From: Propionibacteriaceae bacterium | GTDB lineage: Bacteria > Actinomycetota > Actinomycetes > Propionibacteriales > Propionibacteriaceae | DNA length: 44,505 bases | Assembly (NCBI GenBank): GCA_009781145.1 | Contig: WQYR01000003.1 | Span: 1 to 44,505, forward strand | Direction: 5' to 3' | Shown: in pieces, positions 26,706-36,089 of the stretch | Layout: every line of letters begins with the position of its first letter | Numbering within the stretch: the stretch's first letter is position 1 | The notes under the pieces: model-generated | Told to the model about the DNA's origin: nothing | The model's input: the letters and a program-made list of their open reading frames with translations, nothing else | The model's database searches: none | Position numbers and translations under genes: made by a program

Positions 26706-28888
26706 CAGACCACCTCCTGACTCCACGGTGGTGGCACGTGCTGCCACCCGTTCATCACGGCTGCCAGCCGCATGGGGCGCGGCGAGCTGAACACGTCTTC
26801 TAGGCCTATCGGGTGCCCGTCCGGCCCGCAAAGCGGCACCCGCCAGTTGGGGTACTCGTCGATGGTGCCGGGTTGGTTCTGTGTGCGACGGTCGCCGACC
26901 GCGTCCACCAGGTAGACGCACAGTATCGTTGCGGGGGACGCCACCAGCGCCCGGTAAAGCCCCAAAACGGTGGCCTCGACGTCGTCTAGAGTGGCGCCGT
27001 CCATCGGGTTGACTATGTAGCCTTCATTGGCCAGATAGTCCAACCACCACCGCTGCTCGTCATGGGCCCTTTCCAGTTCGACGTTCAGCGGTTCGGTCAG
27101 CAAGCCAAGATCGTTGCGCAGGTGTACATGGTCAAGCGCCAGGAACCCGGCGGTCGGCGGCAGATCGTGGGTCGTCACCGAGGCAATGCAAGCGCCGCGC
27201 CAGCGGTCTGGCGGAAGCGGCTGACCGCCTTCGTATTCGAACCAAAGCACCGAAGTGCCCAGGATGCCCCGCCGCGCCAGATAGTCGCGCACCCACGGTT
27301 CGACGGTGCCAAGATCCTCACCGATGACGACGGCGCCCGCCCGGTGGGCTTCGAGCGCCAGAATGCCGACCATCGCTTCGTGGTTGTAACGCATGTAGCA
27401 GCCCTCGTTGGGCGGACGGCCGCGCGGCACCCACCACAACCGGAACAAGCCCATGACGTGGTCGATACGCAGCCCGCCGGCGTGGTGCAGCGCGTGACGC
27501 ACAACCTGCCGGAAGGGCGCATAGTCAAGGTCGGCCAGGCGGTCGGGCCGCCAGGGCGGCTGGCCCCAAAGCTGGCCCAACTGGTTGTATGCATCGGGTG
27601 GTGCCCCCACCTCAATGTCGCCCGCATAGACATCCGACATCATCCAGGTGTCGGCGCCGTCCGGGTTCGTGCCGACGGCCAGATCTGTCAGCACACCGAG
27701 CCGCATGCCGGCCTCCCGGGCCGCATGCTGTGCCTCGTTGAGCTGCTCTTGGGCGATCCACTGCTGCCATTCGATGAAAGCCAAGTCCTGGGGGTTGTCG
27801 GCGGCTAATGCGTCGCATTCGGGCGATGTGGGGCGTTGTTCCGATGCTGGCCAGGCATGCCAGTCGGTTCCGGATTGCTCGCACAGCAAAGTCCACAGTC
27901 CGAAGTCGTGCAGGGGGCGACCCTCGCTGTGACGCCAGGCATGCAGCGACATCTGACGTGCCGGCGACAGCCCGGCATCGAAGACGATGCGCAGCGCCTG
28001 ACGCTTGATCGCCCAGGCGGTGTCGCGGTCAATGGTTTCGCGGGGCAGGCTGACGGCACGGGTCTGCAGCTTCCGAAGACGGTTGCGGTCTGGCCCAGCG
28101 ACGCCGGCGTATTCCGGTATCGCGTCCGGACGGATGTAGATGGGGTTGATGTAGCGCCTGGTCGACGGCAGGTAGGGCGAGGGCTCCATCGGGGGCGTCG
28201 GTTCGGCGGCGTGCACCGGGTTGATCAGCACGTAATCGGCATGCTGCGTGGTGGCGGCCCATGTCGCCAATGCGGCCAGGTCTACAAAATCGCCGATGCC
28301 CCACGACCCGTTAGAGCGCACCGAATAGAGTTGGGCGGCATAGCCCCACAGCCGGTGGTCTGTTGGCATCTCCAGTGACGCCGGGGTGACGGCCAGCGAC
28401 GCCTCGGCTTGCTGGGGTTCCGCGTCTCCGTACGTCAGAACCATCCTGTGGTAGCCCAGCGGCAGGTCGCCGGGAAGCTCAAATGTCGCCTCACCAAGCC
28501 ACTGGCCGTCGATCAGTCGATCGTCGTTCCAGTTGTCGATTTGGGGGACGTCCGCCCAATCGCCGTCCTCGAGACGGATACCCAGGGCGGCCGGCCAGCC
28601 GGTTGGCACGTGGGCGTTGACCCAGGCCACTTGCCCTTGCTGCATGACGGTGCCGGACGGCAAGGGGCGCCGCCAGGAGCGGTCGCGCTGATCGGCCAGT
28701 GCGGCATCAATGGCGGCATCGGACGACGCGTCTATGCCCAGTGCGGCCAACACGGCCACCACCGTGTCGTCGCTCACGTGGATCGGGCTGCCTTTCCAGT
28801 CCCACGATTGGGTCTGAAGGCCAAAGCTTTGTGCCAGTTCGTCCAGCCGGGTATCCAATGCGCTCCGTTCAGCGGCCTGGCCGCACAA
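26705..28888 (-). CDS. malQ: 4-alpha-glucanotransferase
   Basis: YAAQLYSVRSNGSWGIGDFVDLAALATWAA, GLRIDHVMGLFRLWWVPRG, VVIGEDLGTVEPWVRDYLARRGILGTSVLWFE; N-terminal start uncertain (TTG). Confidence 0.95.
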   Translation of the reverse strand: MCGQAAERSALDTRLDELAQSFGLQTQSWDWKGSPIHVSDDTVVAVLAALGIDASSDAAIDAALADQRDRSWRRPLPSGTVMQQGQVAWVNAHVPTGWPAALGIRLEDGDWADVPQIDNWNDDRLIDGQWLGEATFELPGDLPLGYHRMVLTYGDAEPQQAEASLAVTPASLEMPTDHRLWGYAAQLYSVRSNGSWGIGDFVDLAALATWAATTQHADYVLINPVHAAEPTPPMEPSPYLPSTRRYINPIYIRPDAIPEYAGVAGPDRNRLRKLQTRAVSLPRETIDRDTAWAIKRQALRIVFDAGLSPARQMSLHAWRHSEGRPLHDFGLWTLLCEQSGTDWHAWPASEQRPTSPECDALAADNPQDLAFIEWQQWIAQEQLNEAQHAAREAGMRLGVLTDLAVGTNPDGADTWMMSDVYAGDIEVGAPPDAYNQLGQLWGQPPWRPDRLADLDYAPFRQVVRHALHHAGGLRIDHVMGLFRLWWVPRGRPPNEGCYMRYNHEAMVGILALEAHRAGAVVIGEDLGTVEPWVRDYLARRGILGTSVLWFEYEGGQPLPPDRWRGACIASVTTHDLPPTAGFLALDHVHLRNDLGLLTEPLNVELERAHDEQRWWLDYLANEGYIVNPMDGATLDDVEATVLGLYRALVASPATILCVYLVDAVGDRRTQNQPGTIDEYPNWRVPLCGPDGHPIGLEDVFSSPRPMRLAAVMNGWQHVPPPWSQEVV

Positions 28889-29681
28889 CCTGTGTGCGGG
28901 CGAGCTTGTCGTGGATGCATTGACGCTTGGGGTCCCAGACGGCCCACAAGTAGTTGAATATCTGATAGGTCAGCCCGACATATGACAGCATGCTGGCAAT
29001 GGCCAGGTTGGTGTATGCGGCAAAACCCAGCGCCGTGGGCAACGCGGTGTAAAACACTAGTCGCATGGCGATGGGGAAAGGCGGCAAACGTCGTGGGGCT
29101 GTTCCGTGGTCAACGGGAACCACCCGCAGGCCGCAAGCCATTTGCCCAAGTGTCGCGCCGGCGAACCCGAGCATAACTGCCACGTAAACACAGGCCACCC
29201 CCAGCTCAACCGCCCCCATGGTTAGAAGCGCGGTCTGCAGATGGTAGATAGGGTCGGTGAAACTCGGAAGTGCTGCGCCGCTCACGGTGGCATTCATCAC
29301 GTCCTGGACGAAAGCTGTCATGCCTGAGTACAGGTTGGGAATCAGAGGCAAGTAGAAGATGGCGATGACGCCAAGCAACACGTAGTCGAGAACGGCGGCC
29401 AGTACCCGCCACCACCAGCCGGCGAGCGGCACTCCGTCTGCCGTCGTCGGGCCACTTGCGACAGCCGGCGCGGTCGCCGGGGTCGCGGGGCCCTTGTAGA
29501 CCGGTATGCCGGTGGCGCCTTGGGCATACCTGGCGTAGGGGTCGGAAGACGCCGCGCTGGCCGGTGCAGCGGTGGGTGTGGTCGCAGTTCTGGTCTCGGC
29601 CGTCCAGGCGTCGCCAGCCCAATAGCGTTGGCGCTCAGCGTCAGCGGGGTCGGGGTACCAGCCCGGCTGCGGTTGTGTCAT
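28869..29681 (-). CDS. DUF2510 + RDD family membrane protein
   Basis: PGWYPDPADAERQRYWAGDAWT (DUF2510-like), LAGWWWRVLAAVLDYVLLGVIA (RDD-like). Confidence 0.85.
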   Translation of the reverse strand: MTQPQPGWYPDPADAERQRYWAGDAWTAETRTATTPTAAPASAASSDPYARYAQGATGIPVYKGPATPATAPAVASGPTTADGVPLAGWWWRVLAAVLDYVLLGVIAIFYLPLIPNLYSGMTAFVQDVMNATVSGAALPSFTDPIYHLQTALLTMGAVELGVACVYVAVMLGFAGATLGQMACGLRVVPVDHGTAPRRLPPFPIAMRLVFYTALPTALGFAAYTNLAIASMLSYVGLTYQIFNYLWAVWDPKRQCIHDKLARTQVVRPGR

Positions 29682-29703
29682 ACCTCAATCATGCCATCTG
29701 GGG

Positions 29704-30210
29704 TCATGCTGCCGCCACGGCATCAACAAGCAACTGCAGCATCCAGCCGCACCAGTCGAAGACGGCCACGGTCGTGGCGCGCGGATCATGGCGTGGCAAC
29801 TTGGCGAGGCGGCTCGCATCGTCCTCATTGACGATGCCCAGTCTGGCGGCGAGCACCAGCCGCAGGTTGGTCAGCGTGGTCAGCCAGGCGGTCACATGGT
29901 CGGGCGTCACAGTCACCCAGCCGCCATCGGCGTTTTGAATGTCGGCGATGACGGCCTGAGCGGCCTCGGCTTTGTTTGTCGCCTGGTCGGCTTGGGTGAA
30001 GTGGCGAAACTCGGTGCTGGCTTCTGCGTCGTCCCTGTAGGTATCGGGGAAAAGGCGCTGTATGGCCGGGTCGGGCAGCCATTCGTCGTCCTGGCTCCGC
30101 AAAGGCTGCACGAGCTCCGCCAGTTCGCCCGCGAGGGTGCCCAGCAGAGTTGACTCGCTTGGTGTCATCCTTGCGAGGAAGGCTGTGCCCCGTCGTCGAA
30201 AAGCTTCCAT
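29704..30210 (-). CDS. DUF2017-like protein
   Basis: MEAFRRRGTAFLARMTPSESTLLGTLAGELAELV...; couples to clpS by TGATG overlap, as commonly seen in Actinobacteria. Confidence 0.72.
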   Translation of the reverse strand: MEAFRRRGTAFLARMTPSESTLLGTLAGELAELVQPLRSQDDEWLPDPAIQRLFPDTYRDDAEASTEFRHFTQADQATNKAEAAQAVIADIQNADGGWVTVTPDHVTAWLTTLTNLRLVLAARLGIVNEDDASRLAKLPRHDPRATTVAVFDWCGWMLQLLVDAVAAA

Positions 30211-30488
30211 CACGCCTGCTCCAGGGTTGCCCAAAGGCCGTAGCCCTGCATGGCGGCGGCGTCCAGTTCCATGGTTTCCCGCCCGCCTTCGGAGACTATC
30301 GCTCGTCCCTGCAGGTGGACGGTCATCATCAGGTGCTCGGCTTTCTCCCGCGGGTACCCGAAGTAGGTCATGAAGACGTAGGTGACGTAGGTCATCAGGT
30401 TGACGGGGTCGTTCCAGACGACGGTGACCCAAGGTGTCAAGGGCGCAATGTCGATGTGCTCTTCGATCAGCGGGCTGGCCAGTGGCAT
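30210..30488 (-). CDS. clpS: ATP-dependent Clp protease adaptor ClpS
   Basis: PWVTVVWNDPVNLMTYVTYVFMTYFGYPREKAEHLMMTVHLQGRAIV. Confidence 0.96.
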   Translation of the reverse strand: MPLASPLIEEHIDIAPLTPWVTVVWNDPVNLMTYVTYVFMTYFGYPREKAEHLMMTVHLQGRAIVSEGGRETMELDAAAMQGYGLWATLEQA

Positions 30489-30490
30489 CG

Positions 30491-30958
30491 CTACCCCTCG
30501 ACCTGCAACTCGAAGGGGGCACCGTTCTTGAGTGTCAGCCCGACCGTGCAGCCCCGCGAGATGGCCCTGGTGATGGCGTCGGCCAGGCGTTTTCGGGCCT
30601 CCTCGTCGAAGCCCGCGGTGTTCAGCAGGACGCGCTCCTGAAAGCTCTCATACCGGTCTTCTTCAGCGTGGGGTGTGGCATCGACCACTACGGTGGCGGG
30701 AAAGTCCTCGCCCAGGTGGCGGGCCACCAGGTTGTCGAAGGTCATGCCGGCGCATCCCGCCAAAGCCAGTCTCAGCAGCTCGCCCGGTGTGAACGAGCCC
30801 GGCAGGTCGTCGTCCGAGTCGGCCATCAGGACGGTGGAGCCACGGTCATTATGCCCGAGGTAGGATCGTCGGCCGGTGCGCTCGACCCACCAGCGGGTGT
30901 CTTCCGGCGGGCTGATGCGATTGGCTGTGGGGTAGTAGGGCTTGTCGGTGTCGGTCAT
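30491..30958 (-). CDS. OsmC family protein
   Basis: FTPGELLRLALAGCAGMTFDNL; C-terminal ISRGCTVGLTLKNG; SD aaggaga. Confidence 0.82.
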   Translation of the reverse strand: MTDTDKPYYPTANRISPPEDTRWWVERTGRRSYLGHNDRGSTVLMADSDDDLPGSFTPGELLRLALAGCAGMTFDNLVARHLGEDFPATVVVDATPHAEEDRYESFQERVLLNTAGFDEEARKRLADAITRAISRGCTVGLTLKNGAPFELQVEG

Positions 30959-31054
30959 GGTGTCTCCTTGGACACCAGGCTACCGCTTCAGCGGCCATCG
31001 AATTAGGAAACAACTCTGTTGCGTAAATCTTTGGCATGCCGGTAAAGTCGAAGC

Positions 31055-32284
31055 GTGAAGAGTTTGGCCTGGAGCGAGCGGTTCGACCGGTGGTCGACGG
31101 GGCGCGTGTCGGGGCCAATCATCCTACTGGTGATCATGTGGGTGACGTTCCAGTTGACGACGCTGATCGCCCAACCTCTGCAGCTTTGGCTGGCGCATTT
31201 GTTTTCCGGGCCGGTCAGCGACGGCGCGACGACGCTGCTCAGGTGGATGCACCTTGCCAACACCTGGGTGCACGGGCTGGTGGTGAACGGGATCATCGCC
31301 GGGGTGGGCACACTACTGGCGTTTCTTCCGCTGATGATCATCATGTTCGTCCTGCTGTCCATCCTGGAGCACTCCGGCTACATGGCGCGGGCCGCCGTCA
31401 CCGCCAGCGGCCTGATGCGTCGCATCGGGCTACCGGGCGAAGCCTTTTTGCCGCTGATCGTCGGCTTCGGCTGCAATGTGCCGGCCGTGATCGCGACACA
31501 AGACCTGGCCGACCCCCGGCAGCGGCGGCTGACAGCCTTGCTGGTGCCATTCACATCATGTTCGGCCCGCCTGACGGTGTATATGCTTGTCAGCTCAGCA
31601 TTCTTCGGGCGTTGGGCGGGTACCGCGGTGTTCGCCATGTATGTTTTGTCGATCCTTTTGGTGGTCGGTGTCGGCTGGGCGTTGCGACGGGCCATGTGGC
31701 AGCGATGGCCCGGTCTGCCGATGATCCTCGACCTGCCCCCCGTCCACACCCCCGGGTGGCGAGCGGTGGTGAAGTCCGCCTGGGATCGGGTGGTGGACTT
31801 CCTGAAAACGGCTTCGGGCATCATTGTGGCCGTCGTCGTTGTGGTTTGGGTGTTGCAGGCCATACCGGTGGGTGCCGGAAGCTTTGGCGATGTGGCGCTG
31901 GACAACTCCTTGTTCGCCGCCGTGGCGCGGGTGTTCGCGCCGCTGTTCGCTTTTGCTGGTTTCGGCGCCTGGCATCTGGTGGCGCCGCTGGTGGCCGGCT
32001 TCGCGGCCAAGGAGGCTGTTGTCGCGTCTTTGGGCCAGACCTTTGGGGGCGGTGATCTGGCGGCGGCGCTTCACACTGCCTTCGGTGCGGCCTCCGGTGG
32101 GCACGCGCTGGCGGCGGCCGCCGCATTCCTGGTGTTCGTGCTCGTCTACACCCCGTGCGCCGCGACGGTATCGGCTCTGCGCCACCAGGTCGGGGGACGC
32201 TGGACGGCCTTCGGCGTGGCGCTTCAATTGATTCTGGCCTGGGTGTTGGCGGTAGTCGTCTTCCAGATCGGGCGCCTGCTATGA
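31055..32284 (+). CDS. FeoB-type Fe(II) transporter membrane domain lacking the N-terminal G domain
   Basis: LSILEHSGYMARAAVTASGLMRRIGLPGEAFLPLIVGFGCNVPAVIATQDL, PFTSCSARLTVYML, FAAKEAVVASLGQTF, YTPCAATVSALRHQVGG; in-frame TAA at 31043 fixes the 5' limit. Confidence 0.93.
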   Translation: MKSLAWSERFDRWSTGRVSGPIILLVIMWVTFQLTTLIAQPLQLWLAHLFSGPVSDGATTLLRWMHLANTWVHGLVVNGIIAGVGTLLAFLPLMIIMFVLLSILEHSGYMARAAVTASGLMRRIGLPGEAFLPLIVGFGCNVPAVIATQDLADPRQRRLTALLVPFTSCSARLTVYMLVSSAFFGRWAGTAVFAMYVLSILLVVGVGWALRRAMWQRWPGLPMILDLPPVHTPGWRAVVKSAWDRVVDFLKTASGIIVAVVVVVWVLQAIPVGAGSFGDVALDNSLFAAVARVFAPLFAFAGFGAWHLVAPLVAGFAAKEAVVASLGQTFGGGDLAAALHTAFGAASGGHALAAAAAFLVFVLVYTPCAATVSALRHQVGGRWTAFGVALQLILAWVLAVVVFQIGRLL

Positions 32285-32526
32285 CTCCCGACAAAGCCGT
32301 CCTAGATGCGGTCAACCGTGGTGCCATCACGTTGCCGCAAATCGCTGAGGCCACGGGCCTGTCGGCCCAAGAGGTGGCCACCTGCGTCAACGACCTCGTC
32401 CGCACCCGTCAACTGGCTGCAGCGTCGTCACTGGCGAACTGCGCGCTGGGGTGCAGCGGTTGCTCGCAGATGTGCGATCACCGGGGCAGCCCCACCGTCA
32501 ACAGCGACCGGCTAGCGCCGTTGTGA
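32281..32526 (+). CDS. FeoC-like winged-helix, Cys-rich small protein
   Basis: ATGA overlap with feoB; ITLPQIAEATGLSAQEVATCVNDLVRTRQL then C-x3-C-x2-C-x3-C. Confidence 0.75.
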   Translation: MTPDKAVLDAVNRGAITLPQIAEATGLSAQEVATCVNDLVRTRQLAAASSLANCALGCSGCSQMCDHRGSPTVNSDRLAPL

Positions 32527-33955
32527 TCGCCTGAACGTCGGTTGCCAGCGGCAGTTCGGAGAGCGCCGCCACCGGTTCACCCGAACTCAGCGACCGGCGG
32601 GCGGCACCGATTTGGCGCGCCAGTTCCGCATACTCAGTTTGACTTAGAACGTCATCGGTTGTGTTGGCCAGGCCGCGTGCGAGGGCATGGGAGTGGTCGA
32701 CTGCGTCACCCAGGCAGCGTGCGCGTCCTACGCCCAGTCGACGGGCGACGGCGGTGGTCGAGTCGAAGAACGCAAGCTCGTGATCGGCGGTGACGAGACG
32801 TTGGGCCGCGTCTGGGTCGGGCTTCCCGCGGGCGATCGCGGTGGTCAGGTCGCCGGCCGCGGCGAGCAATGTGGCGACTCGGACCTTGACCACGTCAGTG
32901 GTTTTGACCGGAAGGATGAACCAGGACGAGGCGACGCCGATGACGGTGCCGACCGCCACCCCGAGCAGTCGATGCAACAACAGGCCGCTGCCCGCCTCGC
33001 CGAAATAGCCATACATGAACGCGAGGGCCGCCGTGATACCCGCCGCCCAGTAGACGTAACCGAAGTCACGCACCGCGCTGACCAGGATCAGAATCGCGAA
33101 AATTACCACCAGCGCCCGATTATCGCCTGTGGAAAACAGCCCGGCGAGCAGCGTCGCGACCGCAGTGCCGGCCAGCGCCCCGACAGCCCGTTGGGCGCCC
33201 TTCCACACGACATCGCCGCGTCCCCGGTTCCCGCTGTGGACGATGAGAACCGTCAACACGGTCCAGACCAGATGGCTGGGGTCCAGCAACTCGGCGGCGG
33301 CGAAGGCGGCCGCTACGGCGACGCCAAGTTGGATCGACATGCGGGTACTCGGCGCCAGACTCCGAAGCCAGGCTGACCAGCCGGAGGATCCAGGTGCTTT
33401 CGGACGGCTCTTTGGAGGGCTGACGGGCGACGATGGCCCACTCATGGCGATGGCTCTGGCGGCCATTGCCCAAACTGCGGCGACACAGGCGGCGATTAGC
33501 ATCCAGCCCAGGAACGCGACTGTCGCCTCAACGGGAAGCGGATGCACGAGAACGGCGATAAATCCGAGTGCGGCCAGGGTGCCCGCGGCTTGTCCAAGCG
33601 GACCGAGCCGCCGCAGTGCCACTGTCGTCGCGACGCCGACAGCGAACGCCACTGCTCCCGCTATCCGCCAGTAATCGTTGTTCGCCAACCACATGCTGGC
33701 GCCGACAGCGGCCGCCGCCCCGAGAAGGTAGGCGACGATAGCGATGGGTACTTGCCGCCAGGTGACGCGTGCCAATCCGCGAGGCAGTGCGACCCCGAGC
33801 ATGACGGCGAACACGATCGCGTCCAGTGGCGGGTTCCACCAGGTGTGCAGTTGGGCCATCGACCAAAACGAAGGCAGCACAACCACCAAAGCCGCCAATC
33901 CCGCCCGAGCGCACCGCGCAGCGGCGGAACCTATCCGCCGGCTGGCATCGCTCAC
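32498..33955 (-). CDS. FUSC / aromatic acid exporter-like membrane protein
   Basis: Repeated hydrophobic segments; MSIQLGVAVAAAFAAAELLDPSHLVWTVLTVLIVHSGNRGRGDVVWKGAQRAVGALAGTAVATLL. Confidence 0.85.
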   Translation of the reverse strand: MSDASRRIGSAAARCARAGLAALVVVLPSFWSMAQLHTWWNPPLDAIVFAVMLGVALPRGLARVTWRQVPIAIVAYLLGAAAAVGASMWLANNDYWRIAGAVAFAVGVATTVALRRLGPLGQAAGTLAALGFIAVLVHPLPVEATVAFLGWMLIAACVAAVWAMAARAIAMSGPSSPVSPPKSRPKAPGSSGWSAWLRSLAPSTRMSIQLGVAVAAAFAAAELLDPSHLVWTVLTVLIVHSGNRGRGDVVWKGAQRAVGALAGTAVATLLAGLFSTGDNRALVVIFAILILVSAVRDFGYVYWAAGITAALAFMYGYFGEAGSGLLLHRLLGVAVGTVIGVASSWFILPVKTTDVVKVRVATLLAAAGDLTTAIARGKPDPDAAQRLVTADHELAFFDSTTAVARRLGVGRARCLGDAVDHSHALARGLANTTDDVLSQTEYAELARQIGAARRSLSSGEPVAALSELPLATDVQAITTALAGRC

Positions 33956-34058
33956 GATCCAGATTCTACCGTGACCGAAGATGATGCCTTCGCGGAACCT
34001 AGGCTAGGCTGGCGGCATGCTGATGCACACGCTGATAGGATCGACCAAGCCGACACAA

Positions 34059-34807
34059 TCACCTACTCGCGACGCCGACGTTTCTCGCCTGGAGATCAAG
34101 GCCGTCGAACTGAGGATAGGCGATGTTTCCGCTCAGGCCCATCTTCTCGGTCGCCTTCTGGTGCACGCCAAGGATCACCAGCCCGACCCCAATCAAGGCC
34201 GGCATCAAAAATGGCACCAGCCTGGCGGCCAGTGGCGCGTCCGTTACGGCGAAGACCACCGGCAGCATAAATAGCGCCAGAACGACAAAGGTTACCCCCG
34301 TCGGAATCAGCAGTCGCGAGCCGCGCAACCCGTTCCACTGCTGAATGGTGCGGCACCTCGGGCACGTCGCGTACTGCACCGGCAACGCCAGTGGCCCTCG
34401 GTCGCGCGCCGCCTCGCGCAACCCCAGGCATCGGCGTCGACTCGGGTGCTCCGGCTGAACTCCCGTGCCTCATTGTTCCAGTGATAACTGACGTCTGTGG
34501 AGCCCACCGTCGCCGAAATCGGCACTGGCTGGTGCAGTCCAGCCGGCTCAGTTATCGCGTCAAGCCTGCTGGCGGCCGCCGCCCGAACGCTAGCGTCCGC
34601 ATCTTGTTGCGACGCCTCGGTGAGTGTGCGGGGGGCAGTCAAAGCGTTGATCGCAGCGACCCTCACGTTGGGGTTCGGCGACTCGCGGGCTGCCAGAGCA
34701 AGAGCCTGGCCCGCCGAGTACGCGTGCAACCAACCCTCGGTTGACTTCTCCAACTGGGCGATGGCTTTGAGTGCGGTGGCCTCATTGGCACTCTTCCAAG
34801 ATGACAT
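34059..34807 (-). pseudogene. HEAT-like + zinc-ribbon + 2-TM membrane protein, split by a probable 1-nt frameshift at about 34422-34425
   Basis: MSSWKSANEATALKAIAQLEKS...NPNVRVAAINALTAPRTL...DASVRAAAASRLDAI in one frame; CPRCRTIQQWNGLRGSRLLIPTGVTFVVLALF... in another. Adding one base in the C4/G4 run joins them. Confidence 0.65.
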
Positions 34808-34831
34808 GCAACCATCCCAGCTACGGTCCAC

Positions 34832-34848
34832 GCCCGATAGCATCGGGC
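34832..34848. promoter_or_regulatory. Perfect inverted repeat gcccgat-agc-atcgggc between divergent genes
   Basis: 7-bp arms read directly. Confidence 0.45.
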
Positions 34849-34924
34849 AGCCTCACTGGCGAACAGGCCTGCGATATCGGACAGCTGCTCGCAGATGTGC
34901 GATCACCGGGGCCGCCCAATGTAG
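34849..34924 (+). pseudogene. Relic of a feoC-like 3' end (SLAN...CSQMCDHRG)
   Basis: 34853-34864 and 34886-34912 are identical to 32428-32439 and 32461-32487 (12 + 27 bp) at identical 21-nt spacing and in the same reading phase. Confidence 0.65.
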
Positions 34925-34927
34925 GCT
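34922..34927 (+). promoter_or_regulatory. -10-like TAGGCT, 7 nt before the lipoprotein ATG (leaderless-type)
   Basis: TAGGCT-catttc-ATG. Confidence 0.6.
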
Positions 34928-34933
34928 CATTTC

Positions 34934-36031
34934 ATGCGTCAACCCTCACTGCACCGCATCGGCACGGTGTTGGTCGCGCTGCTGGTGACCGGCCTGGTGA
35001 TTGGTGGTTTGACAGGTTGCAGCACTGGGCACAGTAACCCCAAGAGCGTGGTTCAAGGGTATCTGAATGCCCTAGCCAAGGGTGACGCGAAGAAGGCGCT
35101 TTCATACGAGTATCGGTTTTGGGGCAGTCCAACCTACGCACAATTCCTAAACAATGAGACACTTGCCTACAGCAACGCGCACGCACCCTTGACCGTGATC
35201 TCAATCGATGAGGCGCAAGTCACTCCGGACAAGGGCAACTTGGGTGCCACGGCGACAGTGACAGCCAAGTACGCTTTTGGTGACCACCAGGTGACCCACA
35301 CCTTTTCGCTGAATCAGGTAAACGGCAGTTGGTACCTGGATTACGCGTACGCCGATGAAAACTTCCAGTCGCCAGGGGGTTGGTGGTTCGCGGTCGGCGA
35401 CGGCAAGGCTGTGGGCCTGACGCTCAATGGGCTGCCTTGGGCAAACGCCAGCCCATATCTGTTTCCGGGCGCTTACCAGTTGGCTACTGATAACTCGCTG
35501 GTGACAATGACCGGTGGGTCCTTTTTTGTTGACGCGCCGGATGATGGAAAGGTAACGAGAAGCACGCCCAAACACGTCGATGCGACCATAGCACTTACCA
35601 GCGACGCCAAGATCGAAATCGGCCAGCTCGCCAACACCAAGTTTTACGACTGCCTGGGCAAGCCGGGGGCGTTGGGGGTTTGCGTGTTCAGAATGCATCC
35701 CACAGGCAAAGACTTGGATCAGTCCACTCTCATGTGGAAGGTGGCTCAGTTTTTCCAAGACGAACCGCCGGAGTACGACATGACCCAATGGGACTGGGGT
35801 CTTTCGTGGGGGACAGTGATGAACACGGGTAGCGTTTCGGAAACCGCCTTCAAGACCGCCTACGCCGCGTTAGCCAGTGGGAATTGGGCCGATGGGACTC
35901 CCATCGACGTGTCCAAAGGCGAGTTCCAAGCATCTGTGCCGTGGGCTGTGTGCGTCGACATCAGCAACCCCGCCAACATCACGGTCAGTTTCAGCGATGG
36001 GTCAATTGACAGTTCGCTGTCCATGTGCTGA
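34934..36031 (+). CDS. Putative lipoprotein of unknown function
   Basis: MRQPSLHRIGTVLVALLVTGLVIGGLTGC lipobox; SVVQGYLNALAKGDAKKAL resembles DUF4878-type starts. Confidence 0.82.
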   Translation: MRQPSLHRIGTVLVALLVTGLVIGGLTGCSTGHSNPKSVVQGYLNALAKGDAKKALSYEYRFWGSPTYAQFLNNETLAYSNAHAPLTVISIDEAQVTPDKGNLGATATVTAKYAFGDHQVTHTFSLNQVNGSWYLDYAYADENFQSPGGWWFAVGDGKAVGLTLNGLPWANASPYLFPGAYQLATDNSLVTMTGGSFFVDAPDDGKVTRSTPKHVDATIALTSDAKIEIGQLANTKFYDCLGKPGALGVCVFRMHPTGKDLDQSTLMWKVAQFFQDEPPEYDMTQWDWGLSWGTVMNTGSVSETAFKTAYAALASGNWADGTPIDVSKGEFQASVPWAVCVDISNPANITVSFSDGSIDSSLSMC

Positions 36032-36089
36032 CATCGGTTAGCCGAGGTATCGCAAACGCACTCACGCCGGATCGTGTGCGACTGCGGCG

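Noticed and set aside
31046-31054. FeoB simply having a mis-called start that hides the G domain
   Set aside because: In-frame TAA at 31043-31045, and the upstream DNA is the divergent osmC gene.
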